Assembly: GCF_030408755.1 (NCBI RefSeq)
Contig: NZ_CP047209.1
Location: 868,001-932,000 of the forward strand
Source of the DNA: Corynebacterium felinum
GTDB lineage: Bacteria > Actinomycetota > Actinomycetes > Mycobacteriales > Mycobacteriaceae
Direction: 5' to 3'
DNA length: 64,000 nt
Part shown: positions 9,228 through 17,623 of the stretch, in pieces
Layout of the letters: every line of letters starts with the position of its first letter
How positions within the stretch are numbered: position 1 is the first letter of the stretch
Made by a program: the position numbers and the translations under genes
The notes under the pieces: model-generated
Database searches by the model: none
The model's input: the letters and a program-made list of their open reading frames with translations, nothing else
What the model was told of the DNA's origin: nothing

Positions 9228-11030
9228 ATGGCGAACCTGATCAACCTCGAAAACGTCACCAAAACATTCGGGCTGAAAACGCTACTCGACGGCGTCAGCC
9301 TCGGCATCCAAACCGGCGACCGCATCGGAGTCGTCGGGCTTAACGGCGGCGGAAAAACCACCCTGCTCGAAGTCCTCTCCGGAATCGAACCCCCAGATTC
9401 AGGACGCGTCAGCCACAACACCGGACTACGCATGGCCATTGTCACCCAACGCGCCGAACTCGACGACAACGCCACCATCGCAGACATCGTCCTCGCCCCA
9501 CTCGAACTCGAAACCTACCAATGGGCCTCCAACGCAAAAGTACGCGACGTCCTCTCCGGGACTGGGGTAGCGCAACTCGGACTCGACACAAAGGTGGGCT
9601 CCCTCTCCGGCGGGGAGCGTCGCCGCGTTAACCTCGCTGCAGCCCTCGTCAAAGAACTTGATCTCATCATCCTCGACGAACCCACCAACCACCTCGATAT
9701 CGAAGGTGTGCAGTGGCTGGCCGACTACCTCCTCCAACGCAACATCGCCATCGTTGTTGTCACGCATGACCGCTGGTTCCTCGACACCATCGCCACCAAA
9801 ACCTGGGAAGTCCACGACGGCTGCGTCGACTCCTACGACGGCGGCTACAACGACTGGACCTTCGCACGCGCCGAACGCGCACGCCAAGCCGACGCCACCG
9901 AACAACGACGCCAAAACCTCGCCCGCAAAGAACTCGCATGGCTCCGCCGCGGCGCACCAGCACGCACCTCCAAACCCAGATACCGCATCGAAGCAGCAGA
10001 AGCACTCATCGCCGACGTCCCACCACCACGCGACAGTGTCGAACTCATGGCTTTTGCCAAACAACGCCAAGGCAAAGTCGTCATCGAACTTGAAGACGCC
10101 ACCATCACCACCCCAGACGGACGCGAACTCGTCAACAACCTCACCTGGCGACTCGGCCCCGGCGAACGCATCGGCCTCGTCGGCGTCAACGGCTCCGGCA
10201 AAACCACCCTCCTGAAAACCCTCGCCGGTGCACACCCCCTCGCAGAAGGAAAACGCATCGAAGGCCGCACCGTCCGGCTAGGATGGCTCAGACAAGAACT
10301 CGACGACCTCGACCCCACACTCAGGCTAATCGACGCCGTCGAAGAAGTCGCCAGCTACATCCAACTCGGCAAAAAAGAACTCTCAGCATCACAACTCGCC
10401 GAACGACTAGGCTTCAGCGCAAAACGCCAACGCACCCCAGTCGGAGACCTCTCCGGTGGCGAACGACGCCGACTCCAACTCACACGAGTCCTGATGAACG
10501 AACCCAACGTTCTCCTCCTCGACGAACCCACCAACGACCTCGACATCGACACCCTCCAAGAACTCGAATCACTCCTCGACGGCTGGGCCGGCACACTTGT
10601 GGTCATCTCACACGACCGCTACCTCATCGAACGCATCGCAGACACCACATGGGCACTCTACGGTGACGGAAAATTAACCAACCTGCCAGGAGGAATCGAA
10701 GAATACCTCGCTACCCGCAAAGCTCAAGCAGCGGCGCAACCGCAAGGCGCATTTAACTTCTCCGAGAAATCCTCGGAGAAAAAAGCGCCAGAGGAAAAGT
10801 CAGGGCTCGATTCAGCAACACAGCGCCGTATTGAGAAAGATATGAAGGCCCTTGAGCGGAAGATGGATAAGCTTCGGCACACGCTTAATTCCTTGGAGCA
10901 AGAGATGGTTGACTGCGCGACGGATGTTGCGAGGCTGACTTCTCTCGGAGAAGAGGCGAAATCGGTGCGCGATGAGGTGGATGCCTTGGAGATGGAGTGG
11001 ATGGAGTTGGGGGAGATGCTGGAGGGCTAG
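9228..11030 (+). CDS. ABC-F family ATPase (Uup/EttA-like, ribosome-associated)
   Basis: This soluble protein of 600 aa has two ABC domains and no membrane segments. The first Walker A is VVGLNGGGKTTLL, with signature LSGGERRRVNL and LILDEPTNHLDI. The second is LVGVNGSGKTTLL, with LSGGERRRLQL and LLLDEPTNDLDI. A charged coiled-coil tail (about residues 510-600) resembles the C-terminal DNA/RNA-binding tail of Uup-like proteins. ABC-F proteins act on translating ribosomes; the subgroup cannot be fixed by eye. Codon style changes near position 10,700-10,750, between the second ATPase domain and the tail. Confidence 0.88.
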   Translation: MANLINLENVTKTFGLKTLLDGVSLGIQTGDRIGVVGLNGGGKTTLLEVLSGIEPPDSGRVSHNTGLRMAIVTQRAELDDNATIADIVLAPLELETYQWASNAKVRDVLSGTGVAQLGLDTKVGSLSGGERRRVNLAAALVKELDLIILDEPTNHLDIEGVQWLADYLLQRNIAIVVVTHDRWFLDTIATKTWEVHDGCVDSYDGGYNDWTFARAERARQADATEQRRQNLARKELAWLRRGAPARTSKPRYRIEAAEALIADVPPPRDSVELMAFAKQRQGKVVIELEDATITTPDGRELVNNLTWRLGPGERIGLVGVNGSGKTTLLKTLAGAHPLAEGKRIEGRTVRLGWLRQELDDLDPTLRLIDAVEEVASYIQLGKKELSASQLAERLGFSAKRQRTPVGDLSGGERRRLQLTRVLMNEPNVLLLDEPTNDLDIDTLQELESLLDGWAGTLVVISHDRYLIERIADTTWALYGDGKLTNLPGGIEEYLATRKAQAAAQPQGAFNFSEKSSEKKAPEEKSGLDSATQRRIEKDMKALERKMDKLRHTLNSLEQEMVDCATDVARLTSLGEEAKSVRDEVDALEMEWMELGEMLEG

Positions 11031-11049
11031 TTTCAGGCATGCCTGTGTG

Positions 11050-11078
11050 GCCTTGCAGCGTGTGGGGTGCTGCAAGGC
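11050..11078. terminator. Bidirectional terminator-type hairpin between ABC-F and HNH genes
   Basis: A perfect 10-bp stem, GCCTTGCAGC (11050-11059) with GCTGCAAGGC (11069-11078), closes a 9-nt loop in the 66-nt space between two convergent genes. A T tail is weak on both strands, so the terminator role is inferred from position. Confidence 0.6.
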
Positions 11079-11096
11079 TTGGTGGGGTGTGGGGGT

Positions 11097-12251
11097 TTAT
11101 TCGTTTTGTTTGAGTTGGGCGAGCCAGCGTCGGATGCCTTTGCGTGCGACGGGGAGGTTGTTGAATTGTAGTTCGCTTGTGGGGTGGCGTTTGAGTCCGA
11201 GTATTCCGGTGGTGGGGCAGCGTTCGATGCGTCCGTTGTGGTGGGTGTTTGTGTCGTCGTTTTGGGCGTTGTGTGGGGCGCAGAGGGGTGCGTGGTTCCA
11301 GTTTGTGGTCGCTCCGCCGTGCGACCATGCGTGGATGTGGTGTCCTTGGCAGTTGGTGGCGGGGCGGTTGCAGCCGGGGTGGGCGCAGAGTGGGTTTTCT
11401 ATGGTGGCGATGAATCGTTGGTGGTTGTTGAAGAATCGTTCGAGTCCCCAGGTTCCGGCGTGTTCGTAGTCGCCGCCTTCGGTGAGGGTGTAGGCGATGG
11501 CGTAGCCGTATGTGCTGGTTTCTTGGTTGACGATGTCGGTGAGGTTGATGAGTGAGCCGTCGGTGGTGATGACTTTTCCGTCGCTGTGGTAGCGCAGTGT
11601 GGGGTCGCAGGCGATGACGTAGCAGGGGCGGTAGGGGAGGTATGGGTCGTGGTTGTTGTCGGTGTTTCGTTCGGAGAGGATTTTGTGTGCGAGCGCGCTG
11701 AACATGGCTTCGGAGAGTTTCATGTCGGTGTTGGGGTGGGCGCGTCGGATTTCTTCTGCGTCGCGGGTGAGGATGGTGCGCATTTGGGCGACGAGTTCTG
11801 CTGGGCCTGCTCCTTGGAGGAAGCAGTGTCCGTTGACGTCGGGGTTGGCGTTGAATGCGAGTCGTGCTTTGCGGGGGATGGTGTGGTTTTTGTTGAGTTG
11901 ATTGAGGTGGGTGCGGATGTGGGCGTCGAGTTCGGTGACGCTGAGTGTGTCAGCGTGGGTGAGGTAGTCGCGGATGAGGGCATGCTTATCGACGTCGGGG
12001 TTGCAGAGTTTGTTGATGCCCGATGCGATGGCATCGAGGGCTGCGATACCGATGTGGTGGGTGCGCGCAGCGGTGTGGAATACCCAGGTGGGTAGCGTGC
12101 GGGTGATCCAGAGTAGTCGGGCTGCGGTTTTCTCCGAGAATCCTCCCCAGCGGGCGAGGTCTTCTTTTTTGGGGTTTGTGGTGCTGATGAGCTCAAGAAG
12201 TTGCGCCTCGTTTCGTAGGCGTTGGGTGAGTGCTTCTTGGAGGGGGTTCAT
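11097..12251 (-). CDS. DUF222 / 13E12 repeat-family protein with C-terminal HNH nuclease domain
   Basis: The reverse-strand protein has about 384 aa from ATG 12251; an in-frame TTG at 12287 is less likely. It has an N-terminal DUF222/13E12-type helical region and a C-terminal HNH domain near residues 285-335. Visible HNH features are CAHPGCNRPA, CQGHHIHAWSHGG, then NWNHAPLCAPHN, including the paired cysteines, the HH and the closing H/N. The family is abundant in actinobacteria and is thought to be mobile or intron-like in origin; its role is not established. The upstream region carries an inverted pair of DnaA-box-like sequences. The protein is apparently full length. Confidence 0.85.
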   Translation of the reverse strand: MNPLQEALTQRLRNEAQLLELISTTNPKKEDLARWGGFSEKTAARLLWITRTLPTWVFHTAARTHHIGIAALDAIASGINKLCNPDVDKHALIRDYLTHADTLSVTELDAHIRTHLNQLNKNHTIPRKARLAFNANPDVNGHCFLQGAGPAELVAQMRTILTRDAEEIRRAHPNTDMKLSEAMFSALAHKILSERNTDNNHDPYLPYRPCYVIACDPTLRYHSDGKVITTDGSLINLTDIVNQETSTYGYAIAYTLTEGGDYEHAGTWGLERFFNNHQRFIATIENPLCAHPGCNRPATNCQGHHIHAWSHGGATTNWNHAPLCAPHNAQNDDTNTHHNGRIERCPTTGILGLKRHPTSELQFNNLPVARKGIRRWLAQLKQNE

Positions 12252-12315
12252 AGTTCGGACGTTAGGTGGGTTTGTGCGGTTGTGCAACAGATGCGTGTTG
12301 TGGCGCGGTGTTTTT

Positions 12316-12350
12316 TGTGGATAACTTGAAAAGCGGGCTAGTTATCCACA
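12316..12350. repeat. Inverted pair of DnaA-box-like 9-mers upstream of the HNH gene
   Basis: TGTGGATAA (12316-12324) and TTATCCACA (12342-12350) are exact copies of the consensus DnaA box in opposite orientation, 17 nt apart. With the adjacent bases they form an 11-bp perfect inverted repeat (TGTGGATAACT / AGTTATCCACA). They lie 65-100 nt upstream of the HNH gene start. They may bind DnaA, serve as an operator, or be a target of the nuclease family. Confidence 0.6.
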
Positions 12351-12436
12351 GTTTTTGGGGTGTGGGCGGATGTGGGGATGCGGATTGGTGCTGTGGGGGT
12401 TATTCTGTGGGGTTAGGCTGGGTTAGAATGGGCTTC

Positions 12437-12760
12437 ATGATTTTGATTAATGTGAAGTTCAAGGTGCGCCCAGAGTGTGCTGAGTCTTTCCTCGACGATA
12501 TCGGTTGGTATACGGAGGCGACTCGGGCGGAAGCAGGAAATATTTTCTTTGAGTGGTATGTGGATCCAGAAAATTCTGCTGAGTTTATTTTGGTCGAGGG
12601 TTTCCATGACGATGGGGCTGAAGCGCATGTGGGTAGTGAGCATTTCCAGCGTGCGTGTCGTGAGATTCCTACCTATTTGGTGGAGACTCCGACGATTATC
12701 AATACGCTGATCCCGGGTAAGGTTGAGTGGGATCGTATGGCGGAATTTCGGGTTGACTGA
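12437..12760 (+). CDS. Antibiotic biosynthesis monooxygenase (ABM)-domain protein
   Basis: This small single-domain dimeric alpha-beta barrel protein has about 107 aa from ATG 12437 (or 110 aa from ATG 12428). Family features are ILINVKFKVRPE at the start, FFEWYVDPENSAEFILVEGFHD in the middle (two segments), and HVGSEHFQRACREIP. Members include quinol monooxygenases such as YgiN and heme or small-molecule-modifying enzymes, so substrate cannot be assigned. No strong ribosome site distinguishes the two starts. An upstream extension to 12266 is open but lacks family sequence and is probably not translated. Confidence 0.75.
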   Translation: MILINVKFKVRPECAESFLDDIGWYTEATRAEAGNIFFEWYVDPENSAEFILVEGFHDDGAEAHVGSEHFQRACREIPTYLVETPTIINTLIPGKVEWDRMAEFRVD

Positions 12761-12772
12761 AGTTTTTGCTAG

Positions 12773-12805
12773 TCGACGCCCTCATCTGCGGGGATAGGGC
12801 GTCGA
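12773..12805. terminator. Hairpin between the ABM gene and ppk2
   Basis: TCGACGCCCT (12773-12782) pairs perfectly with AGGGCGTCGA (12796-12805) 13 nt after the ABM stop. There is no T tail, so termination is uncertain. Confidence 0.4.
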
Positions 12806-12847
12806 AAAGCGCTGCAGTGGGGGGATAATCGCGCTAGATTTGTAGGC

Positions 12848-13681
12848 ATGTCGAAGAAAAAGAAGAAAGCCGACTCCTCGAAGCCGAAATCATTGAAGAA
12901 GAAGGCTTATGAGGATGAGCTGAAGCGACTCCAAGCAGAACTCGTTGATATGCAACAGTGGGTTGTTGAGACTGGTGCGCGAGTGGTTATCCTCATGGAG
13001 GGCCGTGATGCTGCTGGTAAGGGCTCTGCGATTAAGCGGATCACTCAGTATTTGAATCCTCGTACCTGTCGTATTGAGGCTTTGCCTGCCCCGAACTCAC
13101 GGGAGCAGGGGCAGTGGTATTTCCAGCGATATGTGGAAAAGCTGCCAACGAAGGGTGAGATCGTCATTTTTGATCGCTCGTGGTACAACCGCGCTGGTGT
13201 TGAGCGGGTGATGGGTTTTTGTACATCCCAGGAGTATCGCCGGTTCTTGCACCAAGCCCCTATTTTTGAGCGCCTTCTCGTGGAAGATGGGATTATGCTG
13301 CTCAAGTACTGGTTCTCTGTGTCTGACGAAGAACAGATTGCTCGGTTTAAATCTCGCCGGAATGATCCGTTGCGTCGGTGGAAATTGTCGCCGATGGATT
13401 TGCAGTCGATTACCCGTTGGGAGGATTATTCACGGGCGAAAGACGAGATGTTTATTCACACCGATATTCCTTCGGCGCCGTGGCACATTGTGGAGAGCGA
13501 AGACAAGAAGCGTTCACGCATTAACGTGATTAACCACATTTTGTCGTCGATTCCTTATGAAAAGATTGATCGTCCTCTCCCTGAAATCCCAGAGCGCCCA
13601 CAGTCTGAGCGTGACTATGAGCGTCCTCCTAAGGAAGATTTCCGTTATGTTCCGGATGTAGCGTCGAAGCTTGAAAAGTAG
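12848..13681 (+). CDS. ppk2: Polyphosphate kinase 2 (PPK2 family)
   Basis: PPK2 enzymes transfer phosphate between polyphosphate and nucleotides, generally favouring nucleotide formation. The 277-aa protein has a lysine-rich N-terminus, then Walker A EGRDAAGKGSAI at residues about 51-62 and the Walker B/lid-lysine region IFDRSWYNRAGVERVMGF near 106-123. It also has CTSQEYRRFL and the C-terminal WHIVESEDKKRSRIN. The length matches single-domain class I PPK2. Corynebacteria are known for polyphosphate storage. It appears monocistronic and converges with the HAD gene. Confidence 0.92.
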   Translation: MSKKKKKADSSKPKSLKKKAYEDELKRLQAELVDMQQWVVETGARVVILMEGRDAAGKGSAIKRITQYLNPRTCRIEALPAPNSREQGQWYFQRYVEKLPTKGEIVIFDRSWYNRAGVERVMGFCTSQEYRRFLHQAPIFERLLVEDGIMLLKYWFSVSDEEQIARFKSRRNDPLRRWKLSPMDLQSITRWEDYSRAKDEMFIHTDIPSAPWHIVESEDKKRSRINVINHILSSIPYEKIDRPLPEIPERPQSERDYERPPKEDFRYVPDVASKLEK

Positions 13682-13693
13682 AATGCGAGAGTT

Positions 13694-14506
13694 TTAGTTC
13701 TCTGGGAATAGCCGATCCAAGGTCGTGACCACACCGTGTGCGGTGTTGGTCGGGGCAATGTGATCGGCTATTTCTTTGAGTTTGGGGTGGGCGTTTTCCA
13801 TGGCAAATGTTGTACCTGCGGTTTGCATGAGTTCAAAGTCGTTGAGGTAGTCGCCGAATGCGAGAGTTTCGCTGATGTTGATTCCCATGTGGGTTGCGAG
13901 TGTTTCTAGTGCGCGACCTTTGTTGGCTTCTTGGTTCATGACATCGATCCAGTGCTTGCCAGATACCGCGATAGCAAGGTTGTCGGTGGCTTCGCGCAGC
14001 AGCGATTCAGCGCGTAGTTGAACGTCCTCGAAACTGTAGAGAGCAAGTTTGATGACCTGGTCGTTGACGGCGTCGTGAAGATTTTTGATGTGTGTTAGTC
14101 GCGCATAGTATCGCGTGCCTTCGCTTAAGAATTGTTCATCGGTGCGGCTGACGAAGGCTCCATCGGTGCGACACAGTGCGAGTCCCCAGTCGATTTCGGG
14201 GTGAGATTCGACCAAATCGATGATGTTGTGAGTGCTGTGCTGGTCGATTGTGGTCGTGGAGATGATTTCGCCATGGTGGTAAATGACGGTCCCATTTTCT
14301 GCGATCACTGATAGTGGGCATTCGGCGAGCTCGAACTGGTTGAGCAGGGTGTACAACTGTCGCCCAGATGCGGGGGCGAAGGCGATGCCTTGCTGGTGCA
14401 TACGGCGCAGGATGGGCCAGAAATCGTCGGGGATTTGGTGGTTTTCGTCGAGAAGGGTGCCGTCCATGTCGGAGACGACTAGCTTGAATTCCTGAGTGAT
14501 CGTCAT
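13694..14506 (-). CDS. HAD-superfamily hydrolase, Cof/YbjI type
   Basis: This is a 270-aa HAD phosphatase of the Cof (IIB) type. Motif I is VSDMDGTLLDENH at residues about 11-23, motif II ASGRQ near 60, a lysine in NKGRAL near 193, and motif IV AFGDYLNDFELM near 217. Such proteins dephosphorylate sugar phosphates or cofactors; the substrate here is unknown. AAAGGGTGCACAT before the ATG provides a ribosome site. The gene is tail-to-tail with ppk2. Confidence 0.88.
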   Translation of the reverse strand: MTITQEFKLVVSDMDGTLLDENHQIPDDFWPILRRMHQQGIAFAPASGRQLYTLLNQFELAECPLSVIAENGTVIYHHGEIISTTTIDQHSTHNIIDLVESHPEIDWGLALCRTDGAFVSRTDEQFLSEGTRYYARLTHIKNLHDAVNDQVIKLALYSFEDVQLRAESLLREATDNLAIAVSGKHWIDVMNQEANKGRALETLATHMGINISETLAFGDYLNDFELMQTAGTTFAMENAHPKLKEIADHIAPTNTAHGVVTTLDRLFPEN

Positions 14507-14644
14507 ATGTGCACCCTTTTCTTATCGTGTTGATGGGAGTTGCTGAACAATTACCCTACTCTGCGAGGGCAATGCGATGCGAAAATGTGAAAACTGGTTG
14601 CATCTAATTTTTGTGATCGGAAAAGGGTGGCGAGCTAATCAGTG

Positions 14645-15712
14645 ATGTGCAACACTTGGGGAATGACGGATTTTTCTGAGAAGCTCATTATTAGCCGTGT
14701 TGAGAACGGCACTGGTGTGTTGGAGTTGAATCGACCACGCGCACTTAATTCACTGAACCCAGAGATGATCGACGTTATCGATGAGTGCTTGCGGGCGTGG
14801 GCAGATGACGATGCGGTTTCCCAGGTAATTGTGTATTCGAACTCGCCCAAAGGGTTCTGTGCCGGTGGGGATGTTCGCTATGCGCGAGATGCTGTACAAA
14901 GCGGTACCCCTGAGTTGGCTGATAAATTTTTCGCTGACGAATACAAAATGAACGGTGATCTGCATCACTTCTCAAAGCCTTATATTGCGCTTATCGACGG
15001 CGTGGCTATGGGTGGTGGTTTAGGGATCTCAGTTCACGGGTCTCATCGTGTGGTCAGTGAGAAGGCGTTCGCTGCGATGCCGGAAATGGCAATTGCTTAC
15101 ATCCCAGATGTAGGAGTTCCGTTCATGCTGCAGCGCATGGTCGGGGGCAAAGGATACGCGTCACCAGCGCTTGCACTGTTCTTAGTGACTACCGGTTGGC
15201 GTTTGTCCCCTGCGGATATGCTGTGGTCAGGTGTTGCGACTGATTTCGTTTCGTCCGAAAATATGGAATCGTTGCGCCAAGCAATCATTGAAAAAGGAAT
15301 TGACGCTGCCCTTTCTGACTATGCCACCGAGGTTGCTGAAGAATCAGAACTGGCGAAATGGATCGATGATATCGAAGCAACCTTTGTGCACGGTTCGTGG
15401 CCTCAGGTACTCGATGCGGTGAAGAATCATGGAAACGAGTCTTTCGCAAACATGGTGTATGAGCATATTGCAGCGTCAAGCCCATCTGCCTTGGTTGCTG
15501 CAACGGAGTTAATGGCAGTTGCAGCAGAATGCTCAGATATTCGCGAGGAATTGGAATGCGAGCGCAAATTGGGTGAGGTTATTCGTATCGAGCCTGACTT
15601 TGTGGAAGGCGTTCGCGCTGTTCTTGTGGATAAAGCACGTGATGCTTCCTGGAATCCACCGACCGTGGAGTCGGTGGATCCTAAGAAATATCGGGCGATT
15701 GTGCGGGGTTAG
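14645..15712 (+). CDS. Enoyl-CoA hydratase/isomerase family protein, 3-hydroxyisobutyryl-CoA hydrolase type
   Basis: This crotonase-fold protein has about 355 aa, longer than simple enoyl-CoA hydratases and matching the ECH_2 / 3-hydroxyisobutyryl-CoA hydrolase group (valine catabolism). Seen are LNRPRALNSLNPEM, the oxyanion-hole loops KGFCAGGDVRYA and GVAMGGGLGISVHGS, and the catalytic region AMPEMAIAYIPDVG. The C-terminal 150 aa are the extra helical part of this group. Starts at 14642 (GTG), 14645 (ATG) and 14663 (ATG) are in frame. GGGGA directly abuts 14663, which is too close, so I take 14645. Confidence 0.8.
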   Translation: MCNTWGMTDFSEKLIISRVENGTGVLELNRPRALNSLNPEMIDVIDECLRAWADDDAVSQVIVYSNSPKGFCAGGDVRYARDAVQSGTPELADKFFADEYKMNGDLHHFSKPYIALIDGVAMGGGLGISVHGSHRVVSEKAFAAMPEMAIAYIPDVGVPFMLQRMVGGKGYASPALALFLVTTGWRLSPADMLWSGVATDFVSSENMESLRQAIIEKGIDAALSDYATEVAEESELAKWIDDIEATFVHGSWPQVLDAVKNHGNESFANMVYEHIAASSPSALVAATELMAVAAECSDIREELECERKLGEVIRIEPDFVEGVRAVLVDKARDASWNPPTVESVDPKKYRAIVRG

Positions 15713-15715
15713 TTT

Positions 15716-16813
15716 TTAAATTCCGCGTAGTTCAGAATAAGCAGTGCGGGCACGCTCAGCATCGACAGATGCAGGTAGAGCTACAGCCCACACTGCTTGT
15801 TGCGCGTGGGGGCTAGGGGCGGGGAGTCGAAGCTGCGGGGCATCGAGTAGAAGTAGTGCATTGGTATCGGGGGACACATTGATGAACACATGGGTCCAGT
15901 GTCGAAGGATCCGTTTTGCTGCATGGTCAAGGCCTAGCGTCTGAGCGTTGTCCACCGTGGTGGATTCAAGAAGCTCGGGGATGGCAAACTCGTGTGCGAA
16001 TTGGTAAAGGCGCTGAAGTTTCGGATTTGAACCATAAGCGAAAGACCAACGTCCATGGGAAATGTAGGCCACAATGATCCCATGCGATTGGAAAGATCCT
16101 TGATTGGTAGTAACGGTGGCAGTCGAGGTTGTTGCATCAAAAGAAACGCGGGCGTTACCATGAACACCATCAAAGAATAGTTGGTGTTCAACACTCAGGT
16201 AGAAAGAATCAGCAACAACCTGATGAATATCAAGTGGGGAAACTATCCGGCGCTGTTGAAGATCCACGACAATGTTGCGGTCAAAGGCAATCGTTGCGTC
16301 GGACACACTGACAGGTAGATTCTCCAAGGCGGCAAAGCCGAGGAGGGCGCGCTCAAGGCTGAGTTCTTTAGGCAGACGAGCAATGCCACGAATGAGGGTT
16401 TCTTTCAGATCGAGCAGCAGATGCGGCTGTTGCTCGAAAGACACAATCACGATGTCTGCTGAACCATCGTCATGGGGCACGAGGTAGAGATTTCCGGGCC
16501 CGAAAATAGTTTGGGCAGCCTGAAGTGCAGAATCGGGGGAAGCAGTGTCGAGGAACTCAAATTGTGGGTAAGGCTCTAACCACTCAAGACAATCACGTGT
16601 AGCACTGAGCGTTCCAATGATCGTGCCAGTGACTTCCACTGATCTTTTGTTCCCCGACAACGTGACACTATAGCCAGCGTCGTTTCGAACAAATCCAATA
16701 TGGATATTCTCACCGCAAAAGCGAGAAAGCCCTTCGTCTCGGCGCAGGCATGAGAGGAATCCATCGTTGAGTACATCATCCACACTTGTGGGTGAAGAAA
16801 GCGCGACAGCCAC
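15716..16813 (-). CDS. Hypothetical corynebacterial protein
   Basis: I do not recognise this 365-aa protein with certainty. It has no signal peptide or membrane segment. The GTG start at 16813 is supported by an ideal GGAGG site eight bases upstream. The second half contains WSFAYGSNPKLQRLYQFAHE and ends in alternating hydrophobic strands. The pattern (a tryptophan-flanked strand followed by a helix and a distal alpha-beta region) vaguely recalls the DUF6882-type proteins of actinobacteria, but that is a guess. It ends 3 nt from the hydratase stop (convergent) and is preceded on the same strand by a TetR gene. Confidence 0.6.
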   Translation of the reverse strand: MAVALSSPTSVDDVLNDGFLSCLRRDEGLSRFCGENIHIGFVRNDAGYSVTLSGNKRSVEVTGTIIGTLSATRDCLEWLEPYPQFEFLDTASPDSALQAAQTIFGPGNLYLVPHDDGSADIVIVSFEQQPHLLLDLKETLIRGIARLPKELSLERALLGFAALENLPVSVSDATIAFDRNIVVDLQQRRIVSPLDIHQVVADSFYLSVEHQLFFDGVHGNARVSFDATTSTATVTTNQGSFQSHGIIVAYISHGRWSFAYGSNPKLQRLYQFAHEFAIPELLESTTVDNAQTLGLDHAAKRILRHWTHVFINVSPDTNALLLLDAPQLRLPAPSPHAQQAVWAVALPASVDAERARTAYSELRGI

Positions 16814-16852
16814 TTAAGTGACCTCCAAGAAAGTGAGAAGTAAATAGTGATA

Positions 16853-17431
16853 TCAGGAACGGAGCTGGTTGAAGGCTTCGGTGACTAGTTCTTTAGCCTT
16901 GTCTGGGCCATCAGAATGGTGGTAAATGAAATAGTAACGCAATGCAGTATTTGCAACAGCAACCGCACCGGCTAGTTGGGCATGCACTGCTAGCGGGGGT
17001 AAATCGGGATACAGCTGGGCAACTCTTTCAAGGACTACTTGACGTAGCTGCTTGGTCTTGATCACATAGCGATCACGTGCGTGGAGATTAAACTGTTTGC
17101 GAAGAGCGCGAAGGGAATAAAACGAATTCAACTGCTCATCTGGTACGTCTAAGTGCACCAAAACTGCAGCCTCAACCAAGGAGGTCACCGTAGGGTTATT
17201 TGTGGCGTCCACTGTGGTCAAAAGATCATCTACGCACTCGATCACAAACTCGACGACGGCATCTTCTTTGACTGGGAAATAGTTATGAAAAGTTCGTTGG
17301 GAAACACCGGCCTTGTGAGTGATCGCGGCGACGCTCATTGCTTCGATACCCGAACTACTAGCAATTTCAGCAGCAGCCGAAGCCATCGCTCGGCGTGTTG
17401 CAGCTTTCTTCGATTCACGAATACCAGTCAT
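16853..17431 (-). CDS. TetR-family transcriptional regulator
   Basis: This 192-aa TetR-type repressor has an N-terminal helix-turn-helix (residues about 5-55), with MASAAAEIASSSG, MSVAAITHKAGVSQRTFHNYFPVKEDAV. The C-terminal ligand domain is helical and unassigned. It is 39 nt upstream of the hypothetical gene on the same strand, so the two may be an operon. A near-palindrome ATTGGTCCAAT lies about 27 nt upstream of the start. Confidence 0.88.
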   Translation of the reverse strand: MTGIRESKKAATRRAMASAAAEIASSSGIEAMSVAAITHKAGVSQRTFHNYFPVKEDAVVEFVIECVDDLLTTVDATNNPTVTSLVEAAVLVHLDVPDEQLNSFYSLRALRKQFNLHARDRYVIKTKQLRQVVLERVAQLYPDLPPLAVHAQLAGAVAVANTALRYYFIYHHSDGPDKAKELVTEAFNQLRS

Positions 17432-17457
17432 AAATTCTCAACTTTACTTATTAACGT

Positions 17458-17468
17458 ATTGGTCCAAT
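17458..17468. promoter_or_regulatory. Candidate TetR operator
   Basis: ATTGGTCCAAT is an imperfectly centred 11-bp palindrome (ATTGG / CCAAT) 27 nt upstream of the TetR gene, where its promoter should lie. TetR repressors usually bind such repeats near their own promoter; the assignment is positional only. Confidence 0.3.
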
Positions 17469-17571
17469 CTTAAAGGCTACCGGCCTTTCTCAGCTTCTGC
17501 AGTGCGTGCAGTACAAACCTTCAGATGCCAGCTGCATTTATATACCCTGACCTGCAATATAGTTAAATGAA

Positions 17572-17613
17572 AAAGCTGGTGGATGGTGCGAAATTGCACC
17601 ATCCACCAGCTTT
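17572..17613 (-). terminator. Strong terminator after putA
   Basis: An 18-bp perfect stem, AAAGCTGGTGGATGGTGC with GCACCATCCACCAGCTTT and a 6-nt loop, begins 11 nt beyond the putA stop codon. It is followed on the reverse strand by a T-rich run (CTTTTTCATTT). Confidence 0.9.
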
Positions 17614-17623
17614 GGACGTAGAC

